Source: Neodiprion pinetum
Taxonomy: Eukaryota > Arthropoda > Insecta > Hymenoptera > Diprionidae
Length of the DNA: 64,000 bases
Assembly (NCBI RefSeq): GCF_021155775.2
Contig: NC_060232.1
Span: forward strand, 27,287,922 to 27,351,921
Direction: 5' to 3'
In this document: positions 1-10,189 of the stretch, piece by piece
Layout of the letters: the number at the start of each line of letters is the position of its first letter
Numbering within the stretch: the stretch's first letter is position 1
Program-made: the position numbers and the translations under genes
The notes under the pieces: generated by a model
What the model was told of the DNA's origin: nothing
What the model saw: only the letters and a program-made list of their open reading frames with translations
The model's database searches: none

Positions 1-782
1 AAAAATATCGGTGTGGAAATGGTTTCACGGCAAAAATTATCATCGACCGTGCACGTTTCGTCAGGTGCGAAAAATATGCGTTTGTTGATTGTTTCGAGAA
101 AATCGTGTTTCAATCGGTTTAATAGACATTGGAGTAATCATTATTTAAGCTAATAATCATTACTAACTAATGCCGGTATCAGACGGAAACCTTAAGTATA
201 AGAACAGGACTCAGAACATATGAGAATGTGAAATCTTGCTCCGTTCGCAAAATGCCGTGGCCAAAATGAAAAAAGTTAGGCCCTTGTCAGAACAGCTTTC
301 AAGTTTTGCAAGCTTCATCAAACACTCAGTCATCAATACCGAGATCCAATAATGAGAACATACGTACAGGCTGAAATTCAGCATTTCATGGTCTCTCTAG
401 ATTTCGATAATTCGTCACAAACTTAGTGATTGGAACTCGATATCAGTGATTTCAAATTTTTCGTCAAACTTGATCGATCGAAGATTTAGGTACATCCAGC
501 AATTATAGTCATCGCGAAAAATTAGTCATTCAGTGCGTGAGAAAGGACAACTTAAGAAACAAGATCGAGGTATAAGAAATAGCCTACGGAAATGTTTCGA
601 GTGAAAAAAGCTAAGCCGATTTGTCAACGAGTAACAAAACAAATTCTTACATTTTTCGTACAAGATCCGCAATTAAAATCACGACTATTTTCCGAAGGCG
701 CGTCCCGTTAGCTATACGAAAATTGAGAGACAATCCATTCGTGCAATGATCTTATTTTAAACTAAAATTTTAATGATTCAAG
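1..782. other. Upstream flank of OR1, no exon recognised
   Basis: I found no long open frame and nothing resembling the receptor first exon (about 195-235 codons ending in a Trp-Tyr-Pro stretch and a donor). In the sister genes OR3, OR4 and OR5 that exon lies only 60-120 bp before exon 2. OR1 exon 1 is therefore either further upstream, outside the window, or lost. Confidence 0.5.
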
Positions 783-3700
783 CTGCTGGCCGCTGCTCAA
801 ATGATAAGTATGGTATCAACATTGGTCGGAAGCACTGTAGTTGACGGTTTCTTCGTTATTACGGTTCTGCACACTGCCGGTCAACTGGAGATTCTGGGGT
901 ACGTACAGATGCGCAATAACTTGGTCAGCGTTTACGGATTGGCAAGTATTTTACCCCTCTAATTATTGGTAATTTTTCAGAGATTTTATTGAACGAACCA
1001 AGTATGATCCAATGGACTACGAATGTGACGAGACGAAAGTCAAAGAGATGGCGAAGCGTCACCAGGTGTTGTTAAGGTAGGTTTTTACTTACATCGTTTT
1101 GAGAAGAACATTTCGAGGCAATTTATACTATCGAGTCTTATTGTTAGTAAAGGTAACTCTTTTTAAATTCCAGCGTGGCAGACGACATACAAGAATGTTT
1201 CAGTGCAACTATCTTGCTGTGCGTGACTATCTCGTTAATCAGTACTTGTTTCCACGCGCACGCATTTCTCAGGGTACGTAATAAATTTTTCCAATACGAG
1301 CTTTCTTGGAATACTAGAAGCGTATGAGCAATTTCAAAATTTAAATGTAAGCGATCAAGTGGCGAAATTTTGATTTAACTGTTATTTTGGTGTATTATCC
1401 GGTGGACAACGATGTGAATATTTCCAAAATTTCCAACCCCTTGATTTAATCGCTTACGAGAAACCCATTTGTGTGTCAGCACACAGTTTTTATTTCATTT
1501 CAATTACCATATATTCGGACTATGGCTCATACATATTGCCGACAGCAGTAAGGGCAAAAACCAATGGAATAATTAATCAACGCGTTTCTCATGAATCGTT
1601 GGACTTAGTGGTCTAATCGAATCTTAACCACTGTTTTCCTTGAACTGATTGTCACTAATATTTTAAGAAGAATTCAAACTAACAATAAATAGTAGCCAAT
1701 CGAAACCTAATCGATCGACAACTCCTCGCGCATCATTAGAAAATTTCAGTTTGTGTATTTCAGCTTTTAATTGATGCGTGAGTTTATACAATAATTCATC
1801 TGCCTTTTGAAACTGGAATGCTATCTCTTATAGGAATTAGAAAGAGGTGGAGATAATCAACTGATTGCGCTAAAGTACGGATTTTCCTGTCTGGTAGGGC
1901 TGATGAATATTTTCATCTACAGTTTTGTTGGCGACAGTTTGACTAGTCAAGTAAGTATAACGACGTATGCCGAATCAAAGAATCAAAGACTTGGGAACAG
2001 AAAAATTTCGTTATTCTCATCTCTGTTTTTAGCTTATTAATTCAAACGAATTCGTTACGTGTGGCAAAATTATATATTTAATAACTCGCTACGAAGACAA
2101 GTTTTCTGGCCTGAAATTCAATAGAAGTATAGTTGGAATGTTTTGGCAGTGATTTATGCTATGTACTAGAATGCGCTTCAAAGTTATTTGTGGTACTCTT
2201 ACACTTTCGACCCCGACAAGTATTATGCACGAATATACAAACTCAAAGAATTGTTAGAAAAATTTTCAATTTCAACTGTGGCGGGCTTATGTTTTTCAAG
2301 GGTCTTGTCATCGGGACGGGTACTTACAATTCAGAATGGTACAACGCTACTTCATTTGTTAAAGGCTCGCTGTCAATAATAATGGCCAAAGCATGGCAAC
2401 CGATTATAATTAGCGCAGCAGAAATTTTCCCCCTCACGATGCAAAATTTCACAGTGGTGAGTAAATAAGTAAGTTTATTGATTTGTTCAGACAGACATTG
2501 TATATAAATAAGTGTCGATTTGACATGAATATACAAACATCTATTCGTCATTCCCTTGTTACGTGTGAAACTTAAATTATTTTAAACTTTTGCGCGTTTT
2601 TTGCCTGAGATACATAACATATTATATAGTTAAATAAATCGGTAATTTTGCCTGTCGTACTTCGTTGTAAAATTCTTAGCCATGAGCTTTTGTACTGCTG
2701 GGATTAGTTAAATCAAGTATGCGCTCTGCCTTCGCTATATTTTGGACATTCTAAAAGAACATGCGTGAGATTTTCGCTGAGCGACTGGAAGCGCATGATT
2801 CACAATAATCGCTGTTATTTAGTTTCGGCTTGTAGTCTGTAATTTTTATCGAAGGAAGATATTGCAAACCAGTCGACATTGAGCTAGAACTCTTATAATA
2901 TGGATAGAAGAATTTAGATGTAAGCAGCTGTGCTCAGTGAAGTCCACTAGTGGACAGAATTCTGGACTGGAGGAGTTTTTTACTCTACAACTGCCCAAAA
3001 GCTTCATTTATTTTTATTCTTTTTATTAGTCAGCGATAAGTATGTCTGCTTTTGTATTCGCGATATTATAAATATTCGATCGGTCTGCCCGATATTCAAT
3101 CTTACCATCAGTTTAATCATCAGTTTTGTGCATATTTTCGGAAGTCTTTCATCCTTCCTGTTGACTATTTTTGTAATCCAGTTAAGAGCCTTCTCCAGGA
3201 CATTTGCCAAAATGGGATACTACTCTATTTCGTTGCAAATAGCATAGTTAGCGCAGTGTTGTCTTGGGAGCACCATATTGATTTATGATAAGATGTTGTG
3301 TTTCATTTGTGTATCCAAGTCCCCAGATCTCCACACTGTGTGAAAAAACGCTCTCTACCAATGCCCTGGATAAGGAGTTTACAGTTTCCCAGTCGTTAGA
3401 GTTCACTGAGCGTGAAGTATATAGTTTAGAGTTTAACACCGCTTGAGGTAAGCTTTCGATTTTTTTTTTTTGGTCAATTCAGCCAAGAATAACTCAGGGC
3501 TCGTGAATTGAATACTCAGGTAATCGTATCCTTTAACTATGTCTATCTTTTCATTTTCGCAATTGAATGGCCATTTTTGGAGTTTTGCAAACCGGAGTTC
3601 TTTGTGCACTATCAGGATTTTGGATTTTTGTTTATTCATATTGAGACCATTGGCGTCACAAGATTTTTAATATATTTCCAAGGTCAATCTGGGAACTGCC

Positions 3701-6700
3701 TGACCTGAAGAATGAGATAACTTTTCGGCCAGGTTGACTCAGATGAATTTGAGTAATCGTGTTCGGGATGAAGAAAAAATTGTGTTTTAGCTGTATTTTG
3801 CGTATTGTTACAAAGGGTGAAATCACCCGTTTTGCCCCCTCTTTAATGATCTAGTAGTCAGCATAAATAAAAGACGTTTATAAACCTCTTATGTCTTTAA
3901 AAAGAATAAGGTTGCTGCGCCAACCGACATTATTGTAAAAACAGTCTTGTTTCAGACTTTAAACAAGAAACATATATCTTGCATTAAAAGCATTTTTCAC
4001 GATATTTTATTCACGCTCTTGATTTCTTTCGATTCGATAATAAGTAAACTCGCGGATCCATATTTTATTATTGTAACGTCCAAAACGTTACATTGGTGTC
4101 AGAAGTGGGATCTTGAGTTCTTATTAATCGAGTTGATTCAGTGCGTGAAATAAACTATGAGTAGCGGTCGTTTGACACGCTCTCGTCGTCGGGAAAGTGG
4201 CGGAGAAGAACATTCCATCACCGAAAATCCGCGGGTTCCCGAGTCAATTTGTGCACCTTCAGTGGACTCTTTACCTGTCCCTACGATGGTCTCAGTCTCA
4301 CAAATCGACCTACTAAAGATTATGAGCCAACAACAAGAAGCCGCCGAACGATATCAATGGCAGCTTCTGGATACGGCTACTCAACAACAACAACAACTTG
4401 TCCAGTTGCTTCAAGAGCAACGAGAAGCTCAAGAGCGTTCCGAGACTAGTCTTCACGAACTACTCCGGACAACTGTGGCGGCTCTTCAGTCCGTTCATCA
4501 AATGAGTGGCACTGGAGGACCAGCTGTTACACCGCAGGGTTCCAGAGTTGTTACTCCGCTTCCCTCTCCTGTTCCCTCTCCTGTACCCGTTCCTACTGTT
4601 CAGGAGGTCCAACATCCAGGACGATCCCAGGATGTTCCTGAATCAAGGTCTGTGCCTTTTATTAGGGGAGTAGATGAATCTCCAATTAGTAGAACAAGAG
4701 TAAATAATGAGGTTGGTTTTTCCGAGTCTCTGACTCAGGTTCGGCCTCGATATTCTCATTTTAATCAATTAAATAATTCAAGATTTCCTGAGGTTGCTTC
4801 TCAGATTAATGAGAAACCTTTTTATCCTTTAAAATCGCCAATTTTTGATGGAAAGATTCCATGGGCAGATTATGAACGTCAGTTTAATACGATAGCTAAA
4901 CATAACCAGTGGGACTCCGCCATGAGGGCCCACAGTCTTGCCTCTTGTCTTCGAACGGCGGCTTTGAATGTTTTAACGGCATTGTCTGAGGAAGAAATTT
5001 CCGATTATGAGAAACTTAGTTCTGCACTCAAATTGAGATATGGAAATGACCACTTGACGAAACTGTACACGGCACAATTACAGACAAGAAGACAAGGACG
5101 AGACGAAGACCTCGCGTCTCTTAGTCAAGATATTGAACGGCTTTCTCGTATAGCTTTGCCAGATCACGAGCCGTCTCGTAATTTATTAGCAACACAAGCT
5201 TTCTTAAATGCAATCAATGATCCAGAGATTAAAATGGCCGTTGGAACGTCGGGCCTCACTTCTCTGCGGGAGGCAACGGCCAAGGCCCTTGAGGTGGAGG
5301 CAATGAGGAAACAATATTTTGGGCTGAACAAGCTTCGTCGGATTGAGGTGTCCGAAAACACCTCAGAAAGACGAAGTTTTGAACACTCGGAGGAATCAAA
5401 ACCTCAAAATTATAGAAATAAAAATAATAACAAGTATTATAATCGTGTAAATCGTGGTTCTCTTCAGAATCAGAGTAACAAACACGAAATTAGAGGCGCA
5501 GTTATGACAGATCAAAATGTAGTAACGTGTTCATTTTGTCATAAAATAGGACATGATGCTAATCATTGCTTTTTACTTAAAAAGAATAGTAGAGAGATGA
5601 TACAAAACTCGCATTCAGACTCCTATAATTGGCGAAGAAGAGATAAAGAGGTTGGGGAAGAAAATCCTCAATCCTCAAACTAACTCTTCTTCTGAGGCTG
5701 GTTTGAGGAACTAGTTTCAGACGTTTTTATATAAAATTATCATTGGAGTTAACCTCTTTCTTTGAATTATTTTGGTTATGCGTGACAGGCATTCCCAACC
5801 TATTTTATTGCCTGTCAGGGAAATGAAGCTCGTCGAAGGTTAGGTAATTTTCGCGACTTCAAATCTCATTTATTGATGAAAAATTTCGATCTTCTCATTC
5901 GCTCGTCTGAGATCAGAGTAGATTTGATTGTTCATTTGCGAGTTTCCCCAGAAACTTCTTCCGTTTTCGTGAGGAGGAATCGAGCATTTCTTTAGAGCTA
6001 CTCAGAACTATTCCTGAGGTTCATGAGGATTGGCTAGTAAATCAAACCTTTTCTTCTTTATCGGCTGCCGTTTTGGTTATAATTGTAGAAACTACAGCCG
6101 ACCAAGTTTTTCTAAAACCTTTTTCTCTAGAATCGAGTTTTGTGTCGGATAGGCTTTGGTTTATTAATGTGAAAAGAGCCACGATTATTTTTCGAGGTCG
6201 ATGAGCGATTGCTTGATTTTCACATTTTATTAACCTTAAGTGTCAGTTTTTGTGAGTACTTTTTCAGGTTACTTGACACAGCCTTTTCCCATCCAATCTT
6301 TCCCCGATTCCTGAAGATGACTGGTGGTCTTATTTTGAAGAAATACACGGAAATGATTCAGATAAGATCGTTTCTTTTCTTTTGAATACATATTCAATTT
6401 ATTTTATTCGTGCATTTTCCCAAATTCACTTAGTGAATTTGATTAGTTATACCATCACTCACATTTGTCCTTCCAAAACTCTAGGGTGTGCTGTTTCTAA
6501 AGAAGACTAGGATCAGTCACCCATCTATTTCCCTGTTTCCTGTGTGAATTTTCTAAAAGGAATCTGCCTTTATCCTGTTTGGTCCCGGAATTTTCGGTTC
6601 CTGCCTCGATGTTTCCACCCGAACCTGTTTCGTTCGGACAATCCTTCATGAAGATACATAACACTTAATAACACTTACCTTTATAAAACAAGGCACATAA

Positions 6701-7604
6701 ATTTTTGAAATTATTTAACGCTCAACTATCTGCTCAAGGTTTTCTGTGGTTTACCTTGAGACTGTGGGCAAATGCCAGATAGTAAAAAAGGGAGTTCTTA
6801 AATTTTTAGAGCCACAGCTCCAACTCACCTTTGAGCACTGACTACTAGACTACTTTTATAATTGTTTTATCTTTCCCGAGTCGGGACGACTCTTTTCCTC
6901 GGGGGGGAGTAGTGTTACAAAGGGTGAAATCACCCGTTTTGCCCCCTCTTTAATGATCTAGTAGTCAGCATAGATAAAAGACGTTTATAAACCTCTTATG
7001 TCTTTAAAAAGAATAAGGTTGCTGCGCCAACCAACATTATTGTAAAAACAGTCTTGTTTCAGACTTTAAACAAGAAACATATATCTTGCATTAAAAGCAT
7101 TTTTCACGATATTTTATTCACGCTCTTGATTTCTTTTGATTCGATAATAAGTAAACTCTAAGTTCGAAAAAAAACAAATCTGAAATCAGTCGCAAATTTT
7201 CCCGGGGAACACGATCCTGTCATTAGTTTTCCAATATTTCTACGTGGAAACTCGGAAAATCGGAAAACACGTGTATCAAAATTGTCGAGAGCAGCATTTG
7301 ATGACTAGTCGGAAGATAGATAAACGCAAGGGATTAAGCTGTGTCTGTAAATTCATTGTCGAATCGTATTATTAGCAGCAAATTTATTTTTCGATCAAAT
7401 GTGACCGATCGGAACTTCAGGTATACAATGCGTGCTATGTGTGGACGCCAATGTGTTCGCTTCTGTTTCCTCGGTACCAAATGATCTCGTATAATTTAAT
7501 CAGAACGCATACCTATATGCTGACAGATGGTTAAATCGATCGCATCATATCTTTCTGCACTACGAGCAATGAGCATGTCGGAAGATGGTCGAGTCAACCG
7601 ATAA
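783..7604 (+). CDS. Odorant receptor OR1, 7tm_6 family, exons 2-7 (5' partial)
   Basis: Insect odorant receptors are seven-transmembrane, ligand-tuned subunits that work with the co-receptor Orco in sensory-neuron membranes. Visible exons are 783-898, 981-1076, 1174-1273, 1834-1950, 2301-2456 and 7527-7604, all with GT/AG borders and joining in one frame (220 residues). Exon 5 has the ELERGGD start and the SFVGDSLTSQ end typical of this cluster. Exon 6 has WYN, then MAKAWQP and FPLTMQNFT. The last exon reads MVKSIASYLSALRAMSM and ends in TAA at 7602-7604. Exon lengths 116/96/100/117/156 match OR3 and OR4 exactly. The last intron is 5,070 bp, against about 130 bp in the sisters, because two retroelements sit in it. 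The first exon is not in the window. Family assignment is firm; whether the gene is functional depends on the missing exon. Confidence 0.8.
2640..3720 (-). mobile_element. Decayed 3' end of a non-LTR retrotransposon (reverse-transcriptase C-terminal part)
   Basis: Read on the minus strand from about 3660 down, broken frames give the typical end of a non-LTR (type-1/LINE-like) pol. First comes MNKQKSKILIVHK with WPFN and a YDYLSIQF stretch. Next come SRALVESVFSHSVEIWGLGY, a KIVNRKDERLPKIC stretch, and a ligase-domain-like C-x-x-C context followed by an N-V-Q/ECP-like motif near 2740. Frameshifts and stops separate the pieces, so it is inactive. It lies antisense inside OR1 intron 6, just left of the LTR element. 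The clade (R1/R2/Jockey-like) is uncertain and so are both edges. Confidence 0.7.
3806..4092 (+). repeat. 5' LTR
   Basis: Starts TGTTACAAAGG and runs to CGTTACA, immediately before the primer site, giving an imperfect terminal inverted pair. The first 246 bp are repeated at 6913-7158. The last 41 bp have no counterpart in the right-hand copy. Confidence 0.8.
4094..4111 (+). other. Primer-binding site, complementary to tRNA-Leu 3' end
   Basis: TGGTGTCAGAAGTGGGAT is the reverse complement of a CCA-tailed tRNA-Leu acceptor/T-arm end as commonly found in animals. It sits one or two bases after the inferred LTR end, as expected for minus-strand priming. Confidence 0.7.
4157..5683 (+). CDS. gag: Retrotransposon Gag polyprotein
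   Basis: A single uninterrupted 508-codon frame starts with ATG 46 nt after the primer site and ends TAA. Gag packages the element RNA and forms the particle. The N-terminal 50 residues are basic (RLTRSRRR). Residues about 55-115 are glutamine-rich and likely coiled coil. A Pro/Val-rich linker (PLPSPVPSPVPVP) follows. Residues about 225-385 look like a retrotransposon capsid domain (FDGKIPWADYERQFNTIAKH and the following helices). A CX2CX4HX4C zinc knuckle lies at residues 458-471 (C458, C461, H466, C471). The frame is intact, consistent with the near-identical LTRs. No downstream pol is recognisable. Confidence 0.85.
   Translation: MSSGRLTRSRRRESGGEEHSITENPRVPESICAPSVDSLPVPTMVSVSQIDLLKIMSQQQEAAERYQWQLLDTATQQQQQLVQLLQEQREAQERSETSLHELLRTTVAALQSVHQMSGTGGPAVTPQGSRVVTPLPSPVPSPVPVPTVQEVQHPGRSQDVPESRSVPFIRGVDESPISRTRVNNEVGFSESLTQVRPRYSHFNQLNNSRFPEVASQINEKPFYPLKSPIFDGKIPWADYERQFNTIAKHNQWDSAMRAHSLASCLRTAALNVLTALSEEEISDYEKLSSALKLRYGNDHLTKLYTAQLQTRRQGRDEDLASLSQDIERLSRIALPDHEPSRNLLATQAFLNAINDPEIKMAVGTSGLTSLREATAKALEVEAMRKQYFGLNKLRRIEVSENTSERRSFEHSEESKPQNYRNKNNNKYYNRVNRGSLQNQSNKHEIRGAVMTDQNVVTCSFCHKIGHDANHCFLLKKNSREMIQNSHSDSYNWRRRDKEVGEENPQSSN
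5684..6900 (+). other. Internal non-coding part of the LTR element
   Basis: All frames are broken. The longest open stretch, about 5940-6200 (+), gives no recognisable protease, reverse transcriptase or integrase motif. It is either decayed coding sequence or spacer of a gag-only derivative. Confidence 0.5.
6901..6912 (+). other. Polypurine tract
   Basis: GGGGGGGAGTAG lies directly against the start of the right LTR, the expected place for plus-strand priming. Confidence 0.6.
6913..7158 (+). repeat. 3' LTR, truncated at its right end
   Basis: It matches 3806-4051 apart from three substitutions. Similarity stops after AAACTC at 7158, where the left copy continues for 41 bp to the primer site. 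The end of this LTR and any target-site duplication were probably deleted. Confidence 0.75.
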
Positions 7605-9040
7605 ATTCGTGCAAGAGTAGAAAACACGTTTATCGTATTTCAAGCTTCTGTACGATGATAGGTAATTTCTTTAATTTCCAAAGCAGAAACAGTAAATTAC
7701 ATCGCACAGTCCTTTCTCCTGAATATTCATCGATATTCATAGTTATTCAGCATATGTTTTATATGTCTGCACAGATATTCGAAAACGTTTAGCGCAACCT
7801 CCGTCGCTGGTAGAAGAAAATCGCATCATAGGCTGCGATATACGCGTCTTCAAGAATGTTTAAAACAGGCGATTCGACTTCAGCTAGTGACTATGAATAC
7901 TTATTGTTAGTAGTCAAGAATTAGACTGCACGACGTTGTGAACACTAAATTTGCAAGCATGTATTTCTGTGAAGATGAATAAACGTTCATTTGTATTCAA
8001 GAACATAACTTCGTAACGAATTGACTTTCTTGCTCAAATTTTTTTTTTTTTCTTAATCCGTAGTAAAAGAGCAACTCGTGTCTGTTGGACTATTCAGGTC
8101 GCAAGTTACAATGGAACCTTAGGTTTTTTTCAACAATTACGGGGTGTAGACGATATTTATTGCAAAACAAAGATGCCTGTTTAAAAAACTTGAAAAAGTG
8201 TTGGGAAAATACGAAATTGTGTTGTCATTGCGATCGAAAATAAGAGTATTCACTTGTTTGTGTGAAATGTATTTTTTCAATTTCCAGGCATCACTTTTAT
8301 CGAGACACAGGGTTGCACTTTTGCAGGGATTTCGTTCCACATGCATTTCGAGGTGATTTAAGGATTGAAATTCTATTCAAATCTTATTGAAGGTCGCTTC
8401 AATGTATCCCGCAAAAACCGTATCGCCGTTTTTTAGCCATCATTTTTTTTCGAGAAAATTTTTGGCTAGACAAATATAATATCCCTTGAAAGCACCTCCG
8501 GTCCAAAAACCTTGCGCAAAGTACATTAAAGTGGAAACTGCCAACAGAAATTCATTTTGCAACTTAGAAACCACTGAAATGACAAAGTACGCAGTGTTAT
8601 AGTCTAAGTTTAAAAAATGTTTAAAATCAAACCTTCATGTGTGGATACTTTTCTTTAAAAGAGCTTTCTTTACACAAAGTATCGTATGAACTGTAGAGGT
8701 CACGTAGATTTTTTCCACGTTGCCAATTTGCAATATTCGTCCTCGTCTCGTATACGATTAATATTGCAAACTTACATTCAACGTTAAAAGATTTACTTTG
8801 CTTCTTTTTCGGATAAAAGAGGAATCTGAACTTGAAAATGAACTTATACGAACTTACTGTCCGAACAATAATGTTTTTGACAAAACGCGTAATTTTGTCC
8901 GAACACGTAATTTCACTGTCGATTTTGAATGACACGATGAATAGTAATATTTGAAATCCGTCCGTGACCGAAGAAAGTCGAGATTAATTCTGAAGTTGCT
9001 TCAACGATTAAACGTATAATCTCATAAATACTAATTTTAG
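7605..9040. other. Intergenic region after OR1
   Basis: A possible OR1 polyadenylation signal AATAAA is at 7978-7983. On the minus strand two adjacent open pieces (8935-8627 and about 8590-8460) could be joined across a 60-bp intron-like gap with GT and AG ends. The second piece reads hydrophobic (LLAVSTLMYFAQGFWTGG). I do not recognise the family and a relic is as likely as a gene. Nothing else was seen. Confidence 0.3.
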
Positions 9041-9202
9041 GTGGAGATTGTCAGTGGAAAGAGTTGTGTAGAATTCGTCAATCCGATTCCTTCTTCATGG
9101 AAGATGACTTCGTACAAAAACAGCCATTTATGGTGGAAACGTACCCCTAATTCGTACTTATACACGCCGCTCCATGCGGTGACGTGGTCATCCTTTCATC
9201 AA
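9041..9202 (+). other. Exon-like segment, unassigned
   Basis: A 54-codon open stretch is bounded by an AG acceptor (TTTTAG before 9041) and a GT donor (GTAATT after 9202), both phase 0. Its composition looks protein-like, with PIPSSWKMTSYKNSHLWWKR followed by a Tyr/Thr/Trp-rich part. It does not resemble odorant receptors. No partner exon was found, so it may be a fragment of a lost gene. Confidence 0.3.
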
Positions 9203-9221
9203 GTAATTTTTAACTTGTGAG

Positions 9222-9440
9222 ACGATTTTTTTTTAAACTCAATAGCTTAGGTAGCCTCAAACTTGGAACTCTCGAATGCACATTCCCAATTAGTTGAACA
9301 AAGTGTACAATTCTGGTACGAAACTTTACCCTACCGGTGACTACAATTCTCGGAAAACCAGTCGCATCAATGCAGATATAAAATTTATGAAATCCAACCC
9401 TAAGCGTTGCATCTTTGGAGGGGCTGTTACTCGCCACTCG
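9222..9440 (+). promoter_or_regulatory. Shared upstream module, copy before OR2 (diverged)
   Basis: CCAATTAGTTGAACAAAGTG (from about 9287) aligns with CAATTAGTTGTATCAACTG before OR5. AAATTTATGAAATCCAACCC (about 9380) aligns with the ATTCATGAACTTCGCCC part before OR3. The order and spacing of the two halves are kept. It lies about 150-370 bp before the OR2 start codon. Promoter or 5'-UTR function is inferred. Confidence 0.45.
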
Positions 9441-9589
9441 CAGACCAAGGCTTGCCTCACTCATACCTGCACAATTTTCATCCTCACGCTCTGAGTTCCG
9501 TTGGCCTGTCGCAGACGAAGCTCAGTCACAGAAGGACCATTGTCGTTCGGTTAATCGGGTTTTCAAAAATGACATTAGCGATAACCGCA

Positions 9590-10189
9590 ATGGTAAACGA
9601 CAATCAGTCGGTAATAATACAGGGCAGTGATGAGTTCTGCGATCAGTTTATCACTGCGATTGGTGCGTTACGTTATCTCATGATTTATATGGGAATTTGG
9701 CCAAAAAGAAAACATGAGAAATTGTACAAGTTATTGTGGTACTTGCATTTGGTAACTCTCTCATTCCTAATCTGCGGTTTACTGTGTGGCCTCGCCGATG
9801 TTAGTCACGATATGGATAAAACCATTTCTAACTTGAGCATGACAAGCACCGTAACTTGTATTATTAGCAAGTGGTTGACATTTTCTTGGCACAGAGTACT
9901 GATCAAGAAACTGGCACATTTTATGGATAAGGACTGGATCAACTTGGAAAATAATACTATGATTTATAAAAACGTACGAGATTCAAGAAGAATAATGACG
10001 AAATACTACCAAGCCTTAAACATTTTTGTCCTCACCATATTATTTATGGCTGTTGTTGCTATTGGGAATTTTATAGCCGATTTGGTTGCCGTCATGAATC
10101 ATCGCGGCAATGATACAGATCAGAGTCGTACTTCGATTGTTCCCTACAGCTGGTATCATCACAATCGCGACCGCGGTTACACTAATCAG
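9590..10189 (+). CDS. Odorant receptor OR2, first exon only (orphan or alternative first exon)
   Basis: A 200-codon open exon is homologous to exon 1 of OR3 and OR4. It carries FITAIGALRYLMIYMGIWP, a transmembrane stretch ending CGLLCGLADVSHD, HFMDKDWINLE, and VPYSWY before a phase-0 donor (CAG/GTAATT at 10189/10190). The start was chosen at 9590 because GCAATG there aligns without gaps to GCAATG of OR4; an in-frame ATG at 9569 is an alternative. No exons 2-7 follow in the next 3 kb before the OR3 promoter region. Either the 3' part was deleted and this is a pseudogene, or the exon splices into the OR3 exons from 13587, whose acceptor phase fits. The open frame argues against old decay. Confidence 0.6.

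Larger units (their letters stand above)
3806..7158 (+). mobile_element. Non-autonomous LTR retrotransposon (gag only) in OR1 intron 6
   Basis: Two direct repeats, 3806-4051 and 6913-7158, differ at only three positions by eye: 3867/6974 A-G, 3927/7034 G-A and 4030/7137 C-T. They flank a tRNA-Leu-type primer-binding site, one gag frame and a G-rich polypurine tract. No reverse transcriptase, RNase H, integrase or protease motif was found in the roughly 1.2 kb after gag. The element therefore depends on enzymes from a relative. It lies in the same orientation as OR1. Low LTR divergence indicates recent insertion. The gag type and zinc knuckle suggest Ty3/Gypsy affinity, which is an inference. 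Confidence 0.85.

Noticed and set aside
8137..8935. Minus-strand gene between OR1 and OR2
   Set aside because: Two pieces can be joined by a short intron, but no family was recognised and the third piece (8346-8137) has unrelated composition. Kept only as a note.
9240..9350. Possible second coding exon after 9041-9202 (open stretch from 9253 ending at a GT near 9341)
   Set aside because: It coincides with the shared upstream module, whose other copies have stops in that frame, so openness here is probably chance.
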